Of a stretch of 64,000 nucleotides of DNA, positions 11,701 to 23,700 are shown in pieces. The stretch's first letter is position 1. Every line of letters begins with the position of its first letter. Both the position numbers and the translations under genes were made by a program. The DNA is from Apoderus coryli. Taxonomy: Eukaryota; Arthropoda; Insecta; Coleoptera; Attelabidae. The stretch is from assembly GCA_911728435.2 (NCBI GenBank), contig OU452211.1, positions 5,642,001 to 5,706,000 of the forward strand. Direction: 5' to 3'. The notes below the pieces were generated by a model. The model worked only from the letters and a program-made list of their open reading frames with translations. It did no database searches and was not told the DNA's origin.

Positions 11701-14700
11701 AGTCCTGAGCGATCGACAGCAGATAGTGGAGTGCGAGGGAGAGAGGTCTGATGCACGGGATGTAACCATAGGGGTACCCCAAGGTTCGATATTTGGTCCT
11801 CTTTTGTTTTTGTCTATGTCAATGACTTCTCCGCTTTTGTTAGAGATACTCAAATCATTCAGTATGCGGATGATACTACTTTGTATGAGTCTAACAAAAA
11901 TAACAACAAACAACTCGATAATAAATTTGTCATGGCAGAAAAATGGTTCGAGTTCAATAGACTGTGCCTTAATATTACAAAAACAGAGCGGATTGATTTT
12001 TCAGTTAGGGGTCAATACGTTAACGATAAGGTTGTTAAATTTCTTGGAGTCTATGTGGACTCGCGTTTAACATGGAATTCCCAGATTGATAACCTTTCTA
12101 AAAGATTGTCGAGTGTTAATTACCTTTTGAGGAGACTGGCGAGAACATGCTCTGAGAGCGTTGTTCGTTGCGCGTATATGGCGTACTTTCAGGGACTTAT
12201 TAACTATAGCGTTCTGTTCTGGGGTAATATGCATCTCACGGCGAAAAAATATTTAAAATACAGAAAACAGCAATACGCATAGTAGCAAAAGCGAATTACA
12301 AGGATTCATGCAAGCCGTTGTTTAAAAAACTAAATATTTTCACTGTTCCTGCTTTATATATTTGGCAATGTATTTTATATGTCAGAGATAATGTAGAGGG
12401 TTTAAATAGACACAGTAATATGCATGAACATAACACAAGAAAAAAGATAGGATATGCTTACCTCAGCACAGACTGGCCCTGACTGATAAACAGTGTTTCA
12501 TCATGGGAATCAGATTTTACAACCACTTACCACTTTCTCTCCAAAACTTGAAAGACAATGGAAGGTTTAAGCAAGGGGTAAAACTGCATCTTCCTGAAAT
12601 AGTTCCGTATACTTGCGCTGACTTTCTTACTTACAAATTTTAAATGTATATAGATTACGAGTTTTGTTTCTGTATGATTTGTTATTTTACACTTAATTGT
12701 GTTGATGTTGTTTTGTTTGTTTACTTACGGTAATGTTTTTTATTTTGTGTTTTTTATATTATTTATACTACTTATAGTAGTTTTCGTATAATATGTATGA
12801 CGATGCAGATAACTAATACGGTTAAAAAGCAAATAAAGAATTATTATTATTATAAGGGCATTGACCTTGAAACCTAAACAAATTTTCACCTGCGGCCATT
12901 ATTTTGCCCTTCAAATCTACTTTTTCCCGCTATTTTAAATTTCAAACCTGGCAACTCTAATTACTAAGTATTATTATTTACTACAATTAATAATAATTAT
13001 TAAAGATAAAATACGAGACCTCACAAAATGCTAGACCACTGCACTGCATGCAAATTTTGCAGTCAAGAACGAAACATGTACGTACTAGGTACTTACTAAT
13101 AATTTATAACATAAAAATACGAATTGAAAATAAATGTTAAAACAATATCTAACATGTCTTTGTTATTATGTATCATGTTGTTGATAAAATGCAAAACAAG
13201 ACAAGCCACTAAAAAAAATTAATTAAAATTCTGCGCCCGGCGTTTTCAAAACTCATAAAGGATGTCGTCGGGTTTTGTGTAAAAAAAAAATGTTATTTAA
13301 ATAAATAAATAATGTGACTGGCGCCAAATTAAAATATCTATATACATACATTCGACAAGTACATAATATCATTTTATTGTAATGTTTTCTATTGAAACAA
13401 TGCGAAATAAAAATGCCGATGTGTTTATTAATGCATACATGTTTTACATATTTAGGCAGGATATGATACCGTTTTTCTATATGGTAGCTTAAGTGGATCT
13501 TGTATACAGTGTGTATCAGCCAAATGGAATAAAACCTTTTTTTTTTATTTGCTGAAATCATCAATGCAGTTTTCGGCGAAATCGACAGTCGCTGATTTCT
13601 AGCCTTCAGCTTATTTCTTAAAAGATTTTGCTAGAGGTTAAAAACACAGAAATATTATATTATAATATATATATATATACTCTAGAATGATAATCCCGTA
13701 GTACAAAAATGTAACCAAAAGTGTAGAGCTGTCCATAATGCGCATGATCACCAGTAACTTATTTTTCAACAGGACCCCCTTTGATTAAATGTAATATTAC
13801 TGTTATAGGTATATTTAAAATTAAATTTTACCATTTGGTAAAATTCAAATAAAAAAATGGAATAAAGGAATTTAAGAAATAAAAAATTACATTAAATATC
13901 TAAATACTTTATTGTCTAACAGGTACAACCCAATAATAATAAATCTAAGCAGAAACGAGAAATAAGTAAAAATTCTAATACTGGAAAATATCTTAAGGAC
14001 TTGAGCATTCTAATTATTTATTTTATTATTATATAATATTTGTTTGTTTATACAACCACCTTAGGCGTCTTACCTCTCTACAGCCTTCAAAGAAGGGGTG
14101 CAAGAAACAGTGACTTCACAAATATTTTCCGTGTCCATGTAAACCACTTCCATATCATCCTTACTACTCGCAATAGTATTTTGTGACAAAACATGGTTGG
14201 TAGAACTTTTATTCTCAGCAATTTCATGGAGGATTCTATAATTAAGTATATTCCAGTTTAACAACAGAATTCAAACGAACTTTGTATACCTACACAACGT
14301 AAGAAATATATAATAACAACTTTTTCCAATAGTTATTATTATTGTTATTAAAAATCACCCAATCATGTCAACATTTAACTGATAACACCACTCAAGGTTG
14401 TTTTCAATCACTATGACACACCACAAATATTTCTGAAATTGACAGCGATATTATTATGTACTTAAATATTTTTACAAAAATAAAAATACAGTACTGTGGT
14501 TAGAAACCAAAAACTATAATTATTCTTAGTCAGGACCTGACTTGTAACCCAAAATGGCGGCATCTTACGTCACAGTTTTTTTCAAAGTGCGAACGTGGAG
14601 TCGGAATGCTGTACTTATTAATGCTGTGACATCGTCAACATTGAAACGATGTCCATTGTCAAAGTGGTGCAGTTTTTTCAGTTTTAAATTGATTGACATT

Positions 14701-17700
14701 TCTACAGTCATACTTAGGTATGTTGCTTAATTCTGTTGTTTAAAAAATATTGTTTGTTCTGTCCTATATAGAACTTTCCACACTCACATGGAATTCTGTA
14801 CACCAAATTGCACACAAACAGTGTGGTGGTATTTTAATTTAGTTGGAATTGATCAGTAGTTGTAGGTATATAGTACCATTCTATAATCCTGTATTTGTAT
14901 ATACAAATGGCATCTAACTTTTTTAATTGTACATTCTACTTTATTCTGATTTTGTCTTTGAATTGTTTGTGATTTTGTTGGCTGTCTCCGTGTTTCCAAA
15001 ATTTTATGATTATAAAAGAAGAAAAATACTTTTTCAGCTTGAAAAAAGCGGAAATAAAGCCGCGAAACGTCGCTGACAACTAATTCAGTGTACTTTCTTA
15101 CGAAATCCTAAAACCCACTATCCGAAAAAAAACTCATATTGTTATTTCATTTTAGATTGAATACTGAGAGTGATAATTGTTTGCAAGTACTTAAATGGTA
15201 ATTAAATGGCAATTATTGTTGCTGTTGTTAATATGACAAAGTAATTGACCCAGCTCATCACATAGTATGTGTGATTTTAAATTATCAAATCATAGAAGTT
15301 TACACGCTGCCGCTGTCACATAGGATTGCCCGCTACTGTGTTTTAATTATATTTCTGCATATTTTATTCTACTTCCAATTTATTTACGAAAAGCATATAA
15401 AGAAATTTCCATAATCCATATTTATATCGTTAAAACCAGCTTTTCGATACCGTTGCATTAATTATACAGAATGTAATCTCCAATAAATACATTGGCAATG
15501 ATATAATTTAAAACGCATGTACTGCTGCACTTAACTCAACTTGCAGTAATAATGATAACATTTCCGCATTCATCAATAAAATTATTCCTCTCTCTGCACC
15601 TTCTTTATTATTTTTTGTGTCTTTGCCAACTTGATTATTATACTGATATATTTTATAAATAGTGTATTTATAAATAAAATATATATCTAACAGGTACCTG
15701 TACGAAGAGGCAATTTAAACATCCTGCCTTTTTAAGTCTATGGTATTTATAATGCCTGGTAACACGTTCCATAATTCCTATGATATTGCAAATTATTTGT
15801 TTTTGTATCTAGAGTGATTTTCTTTCTTGTTATAGTCGTCTTTCTGAATATTTATTCAAATACATATCTTCAGCATTCGAGTCATATCTGCGACAAAATA
15901 AAACACTCCAACATAATATCGTATTTATGGTTATTTGAAATAGAGTTGCCACGAGACGAGATAGGGCCGTGGGTAAACCTTCGTTTAGCCGAAATTAATC
16001 CTTATAATATCTGATAGTGCTGTCTTTTTAATCCTTATAATTTCTGATAGTGCTGTCTTTGTCGTCGAAAATCTGCATAAAAAGGACCGCTAACTATGTG
16101 ACTTAACTTAAAGCTGCACCGAAGGTGCAGCCGCAGGTCTGTCTATATGGAAAATTTGTTTTTTGCTGCATCCCAACGGGTACTTTTCAAGGGGATTTAA
16201 TGCGCCCACACTATTTTATTAATTAATTTAGTTACATCTGCAAAAGTTCATTTTGTGTGCGACGCAGAGGGAGATTACAACTATTTCCCATCCATCAAAC
16301 TTAGGTTATTGAAAAATATATGATCACATCCATCCATCTGACGGCTCTCATGACACTGTCACTTTAGGTTAATATCACTTTTTCAGTAATATTACTTCAA
16401 ATACACAATGACAACTTCTAAATTTACTACAACTATATGGAATACGCATTTTATAACACTACAATATACAACATGTTGATAGAAATTGATCTTAAACATA
16501 AAAATAATGCCGAAAACTCTTAGGCTATTAATGTAAACAAAGAAAATAATAATAAACTATTTGACACAAGCAATTGGTCTGTCTTACCAAAACCAAATTA
16601 TGACGTGAACTAGAAGTGTCAACTAAACCAAAATAAGTGACACCAACGTTAGAAAAAAATACTACCAAATTATGACAAACCAACGAACCATAATAGAGAG
16701 ATATGGTAGTCCTAAATATAACGTCCGCCGCTATTAACGTTAACGTTAATTTAACACCAACGATTTTCAAATAGAGATATGTGGTAGGTTTAAAAAATAA
16801 CGTCACTTATGATGATAATCATATTATAGGCAGCTATTTTTAGGCTAGCAGATTTAAAATACCTATCTAATATATTTATAGTAGGTATTTAGTATAAAAT
16901 TTTACAAAATAAATCTAATATTAACCATGATATGGTTTTTTAAGGAAGCATAAAGGGATTCGTCCCAGCTTTTAGAACTGACTGAGAATCCATCACAACT
17001 GTGATACCTTTAAACTTATCGTCATATCACCATTTCAAAGCTCATTCAATTGCGACCGCCTCAGCTGTGACAATGGAGAAGTATCCTTGTAGTCGATACA
17101 TCTGACTATACGTCGTCGTAGAAATATTGGCATACATTTGTAAAACACCTTGTAGAATATGTTTTGCACACACGCTCTTCCTCGCGAAGTACCTACCCTG
17201 TACTTAAAGTGAATAAAAACCACAAGAATCTTATTTAATAAAATATTTCTCGACGATCCAGTTGGAATTGCTGAATAAAATACATACCATATAATAACTA
17301 AATACATACTTGTCTTGTGTAACAGTAACATCCATTAAGTTATGATTATTAGATGCTGTTTGCTCTCATTATAAATAATAATCTTTATATTATTTATTTT
17401 ATAATAGTAAAAATAAATGGGAATCTGGCTTATAGCGACATATTAATCCATTATATAACTACATGATTTGCTGTGTAATTATTTTTAACTGGAATTGAAC
17501 TTTTTTTTTATTAACAAAGAACGACGACAATGAATATCAAATATTTGTGAAATTACTGATTAATTTCCTTACATACGTAGCGTTTTGATTTTGCTTGATT
17601 ATTTATCCGCCAATGACTCTAATTTTGTTCGAAAAATATTGTAACACTAATTAGAATATTAAGGGCGCGAATAACAAGTTTGAACAATGCGTTCCATATA

Positions 17701-20700
17701 AATCCAAACGGCATAGACGATTTCCAGTCTGGTACTCTGCTGAGTTAATTGTAAATATTTTTAATAAAGAAAACATTTATAGAAAGTTTGGATCTGATTA
17801 TTACAGGTCTAAGCATGCTCAGGCTTTGTCGGATGCCATTGGCAGTAATTATGATCCGGGGTGTATTCATCGAGTGACGGCTGAGGACATTATCAATGCA
17901 AGTAAAAAACTTAAGCCTAAACTTACGTCTGGAGCGGACGGTGTGCCCAGTTTTGTTGTAAAGGACTGTATTTATCCTTTATCTAATCCCTTGTGTCATA
18001 TTTTTAATTTAATTCTACTAGAAGGGAGACTCTAGTATCATTACTAATTATAGACTTATTTTGTGTAATTTTTCTAAATTGTTTGAAATAGTGTTGTATC
18101 AATATATGTTCTCCACTGTCAAAAATTCTATTACAACTAAACAACATGGCTTTTTCTCAGACAGATCATGCGATCAAACTTGGCTTGCTTTTCACAGCAT
18201 GTTTGTCATGTCTTGGACTCGTGTGGTCAAATTGATGTAGCGTATACGGATTTCAGATCGACCACTATATTCTATTGAGAAAGCTTGAAAATTTTGGTTT
18301 TTCGTCGGGGTTGGTCGGCCTACTTAAATATTATCTATTGGACCGTCGCGTCGCCAGTTTGTGAAATATGAGTCATTCAAGTTTGTGCCTACATAATAAT
18401 AATTTTTATTGTTGCCCCTGACACTGGATTTAATAATTTTGATCTTGTTAGTAGTTAGGGCTATATAAGCTCCCTATTTCTAGCAACAACGCTCAACTCC
18501 ACAAACTGTCTGCGACGAGAAAGATAAGATTCAAAAAACAAAATGAACTCTTTTACGAGCGAAATTCAGTTAGTTTCTGTTTTAAACTTCCGTGGTCCAG
18601 CTTATCAAATTCTTCTGAGAACTATGTATAAACAACATCGACCTGAAGACCTTCACCAATAGCTGGATCATCAAGAAGTTGGGCAATGTGGAAACGGGAC
18701 GATAACTTGGTATTTTGTCAGTATCACCATTTTAACTTATTTCATCACTGATCTGATTTATTGAAAATAATCTGTAGTGGCTTGGCCAGACAATAAGCAC
18801 AATCTCTTACAATAAATACGGAAATCCCGTCGTCACCAGCAGAAGTCATCCGCGGCTTAATTGTTTTCAGCGCACCATACACATCCATCTTAGCAATAAG
18901 CTATTCTTTCATTAAACTTTGCCGGTAATGTCATGCACATTTTAATTAAATATACTTTGTTTTAATGGGACATTGTTAATATTTGTAGGCTTTGTTTAAA
19001 GCGTCTTTGTGGTGCTTTTGCGCTAATATGGTTATCTATTTAATTTTGCAAGTTTCATTCAAGATGAAAATCGGCTTGAAATAAAGGTAAAGGAATAAAT
19101 ATAAAAATTGTGTAGGTTTAATTATAAGTGCATAAAATAAGTGGACATAACTACTACCTTATTATGAGGAATATTAAAATTTAACTATTTAAATAAAGTA
19201 GGTATCTTATTTTTCGCCAAGTTACCTTCATTAGAAATACATGAAATACATCAGAGGGGAAGCTTCTTGATCCTGTCTCTGAAGATAAAAGGCGGCTGCT
19301 CCAAAATCTTGCTCACCTACTGTTCGACCGCACTGTTGTCTACATACATACGACCTGGAACGAAAGGCGGGGGCAAGAAAGGATATTGAGGAAAAAAGTC
19401 AACCTCCACGAAATAAAACCAATATATTGCTCTAGGAGCGGATATCGAACCATACATGTTTCGGGGCATCAATCCCCATCATCAGTGGTCGAATAATCTT
19501 AAAAAACTAAGGTGCACAGTACATGAATGATCAACCTCGACAATAAGAGAATCGTAGTATTAGTGTCTGGAACAAGAACGCACAATCATGTATTGTTGTA
19601 ATAACTATGATATAATTCAAAACTTACCATTTCGTGAAAACAAACAAAAACTGAACTATAATTTATTTAAAATTAGATTATTCTATCGAATTTGTCAAAA
19701 AACCAAAATAACTATTAATAAAAACATTGTTATGTTGTTGAGTCTTTTTATTTTTATTTCAAAAAACATTGATTCGTCAGTTCTCAATTAAATAATATGA
19801 AAGAAGCACCAGAGATTACAGAACACGTGCTGTGGAATGGTACTCAGCTACGCCTTGAGTGGTACTACAACTGTAACTGACTATTACCATGCTCACTCTT
19901 CAACATTTTCCAACGCCTATTTAAAGAACGAAATGCATCTAATTTTTAGTCTGTCTAACCAATTGAGCTAAATTTTGATTTATGAGTTTGGGGCAGTCCT
20001 AGGATGAAGCCATTAGATTTCGGTTGAAATCGCTTAAGCCCTCTGATAGGGGTGGACACAACCACTAAATTTTTATATATCAGTAGGGGTCGAGTGATAC
20101 ATAATTTCAAAGCATTTTTTATCTGGTTTACAGATACGCGATACGATAGCACTTAAACGCTTCAACCAATTAAACACATAATCGATTTTCTGGAACCTTT
20201 CGTTGATCCTATTTCACAAATTTGTAATTCTGGACACGCTGTTTCTTTATGTTTCTCCTTTGAATCTATTGAATTTATTTAGTTTCATATTACAATCTTC
20301 TCGTACTATGGTATAATCTGCGATACATGATGTAGCTATATTAAATTATGAAATACCTACTTATTTAAAGTATAAAATGCATCAGTAACTAGTAATAGCC
20401 TGTTTTATCTGTAAGACCGAAGAATTTCCTGCTACATTATAATATATTATACCGTTATACAAGGAAGTAAATCGCAGCTTGAAAAAATATGTATAAGTAA
20501 TAACCAATATATTTATAAGTTTTGAGGTAACTTATTTTAGTAGCATGGCAGCCCATAAGCGTAACTAAGATGCACCAATCGGGAGTTACCCCTGTAATAT
20601 GTATATTATGGGGTTCATCCTCCAGATTCGCGAGATATTTTGAATGAAAACCAACTCAGATGTTTATTTATAAAATTTATATTTCAATCAACTACTATAA

Positions 20701-23700
20701 AACGTGATAGCTCTTATTCACTCTAATTTTCAACGAAAACAGGGTAAAGTGCGGCACGGATTTCTGACAATCAAAACAAAAATATGCCATGTGTCTTAAC
20801 ATACGTTAAGTAGTCAGTGCAGGGAAACGTTTAACTTTGTTGAGGCTTCTTTGAAGGAAAACATTTTTAAAATAGTTCCCAAATCGACACTTTTTTTCAT
20901 TAAAGTAAAGAAGAGTTAGAAAAGAAAACAGATTTGTGTGTTATTCTTATGGAATCTACTCGCTTAAACAACATACTAACTTAAAATGCACTGCTGCCAG
21001 AATGTCTTTCAAATTATCTTTTTCCTACACCTCGTACTTATTATTTCCGCAATAGCGTAATTAATCCGAAATCTATTTACACCCGAAACACGTTCAGATG
21101 CTTATTTAAACATAAACTCAATTTCACCAAGTTTATTTTATCTTTGCTAAAATAATTTCGTTGTAGAAAAAATTCCATATTAATTATATTTCATTCAATT
21201 CATTCAAAATCTGGCAACAATCAAGAAAAGATGGGAAATTCGGTGATGCCACACTTTATTTGAAGATTTTCACCATAAACATATTCCACTACATTTTCTT
21301 CAATAAATCCACACATTACACAATAGATTTACACATGGAACATTATTAGATACTTGATTTTCCAATAAATATAATTTACTCAACTCCCACAATAATATAA
21401 CAAATATTAAAACATTATTTGATCTAAAAAAAACTACTAATTTATACTTATTTTTATTTTACTACTATTCACATGAACTAAATCTGGCAGAATTGTTTTT
21501 AAATGACACATTTGGCTTTCGAATATTGGTTTTTTACCGTCCTCACCAGACGGGCTACAATTTCAATAATAATAAAAAAAGTTGAATGAACTGTGTCATA
21601 GAGATGCAAGAAATGTATCGATATAATCTTGCTTCCATTATGATGATGATCTTTCATTATGATTCTGCTTCGTTACCCAGGTCATGTATTTTAGATCTTA
21701 CCGGGAAAGTTTTGCAGTGACACAACCTAAGAGCCCTCTGTTTAATATTATTTTCTTTGATTTACTGTAATTTACATACTTCAGGGTATTTGTCTAGTGT
21801 TTTATCGAAATATGCTGTCATTAAATCAAGCTACATTTCCTAGAAGTCCTTATTCGTTTATCCGTCTCTGTAAGAGCCACAAAACAGAAGGCATTAAAAT
21901 ATTTTATGATGACAATTATTTATGAACCGCGAAGTTTTTCAACAACAAACAACAATAAATAAATGCAGACATACATATACGTATTGGAGGAAGTCAATTA
22001 AGTATTCGAGTACATTTTATTGCTATCGATAATGGCAGGCAGTGCTATTACATTATTATATGTGCATATTAAATTAATGTAATATATTATAATATGTCTA
22101 TGCGATATTAATAATGAAGATAACTGCAAACAACTTTGGGATATATTGCGAAGTAATAAAAAAAATAATAATTAATTTTTGTTACAAAAATCGAAGCAAT
22201 TATTCCCGAAAACTGTGGGAAGTCTCTCGGGTGCCGATAGCCGCATGCGAAGCAATTCAATTCAATTTACTTACCAATAACTCAACAGAGAGTTTTAATG
22301 AATAATGTATTTTATTTGATATACTCTTTTCCAGAATTTAGAGTAAATAATGTTTAATGATTGTTTTGAAATACGTTTAAGAAAACGAAAAATATACATG
22401 AAGGATGCAAATTATATTTGTAATAATACTGTACCCTTGCTGGAACAGTTAATGTGAAAACCAGTTTATAAAACCTCAACCCTGAAGTCTTGATATTAAT
22501 GATTGTTTCTTTTTTTTTTCAGCTCACAAATATTGCGGTGTCAAATTAACAATTCATCAAAAAAATCAACATTTAAATCAAAAGAACGACGTCAACGCCA
22601 ATCAATGTTTTGTTGCTACAGAGATCTCTGCAACCATATCGATAGTCCCCAAACTAGAATGTTATTTAACAACAGTTTAATAGGTAAGTTACAAGACTAA
22701 GCAGAAAAGAACTAATTTCTTTCCTGCTTTCTTTAATTAATTACTCCAAACTAAATGATCCTTGCGATTATTTATCTTGCAACTCTGACCAAACAGCTCA
22801 AGGATATCCTGGCAGACTTTAAGCTAACATGCGCGTGCAAGATGCAAACTCGTCAGAAAGCTTCTTCGCGATCCCAACGAGAATATTACAAAAAATATCG
22901 TGATTGATTTAAGTTTTATTTCAATTGAATTGGCAGATCATTTTGGGTTTTGGTTGGTCCGCGGGTGATGTGTAGTGATTTTGCAAAACATCGTCCAGGA
23001 TGAACCAAGCAGGACTTCCTGATACAGTCGGTTATGTTTGAAGTTTGGTTGAAAGTTAATTCTGCGAGAAGAGACAAAGAAAAAGTTGATTTAATGCTGC
23101 CGTCCAATGAACAAAATTATTTAAGATACTCACAGTCGAATATTAAAAAGGTCAAATTCCATAGTATTATTAAATTAATGATCTTTTCATTTGCAGATGA
23201 TACTGATGAATCGGAAGACAATCCAGTTTTACACAGTCGAAAAGAAACACACCTGTATTCAAATTCTGAAGTATGGTTCCGAGCAGCGACGATTGCTGTT
23301 CCAATTTGTGGTGCTGTGATATTATTAGTTTTAATTGGTTTGGCTGTGAAAATTTTGAAAAACGAAAGTCAACATTCTATCAATTTACATAAATTAGGGT
23401 AAGTAGAAATAAAAATAAAGATTCTATTCCATCAACTATTGATATAGTCATCTCTGCATCACATGATTTTCAACAAGTCACTTTCTCAGATGACTACTGA
23501 AGAATTTTGCATCATGATCTTCACCTAAAAGCTTCCAAAATTCAGATTATTCAAGAGCTCAAACATGTCAATCAAAACAAAATGTTAGAATTTCACGCGC
23601 AATAAAAACAAACAAGTATTGCTTCAAACACGTTGAATCCCAAGCACCTTTTGGCAAATGTATTCCCCCTTCCGTCCAACGACCTCCGATAACTACGCTG

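Noticed and set aside
16113..16131. GCTGCACC-GAA-GGTGCAGC hairpin as a Helitron 3' end
   Set aside because: No CTRR terminus or other Helitron feature nearby.
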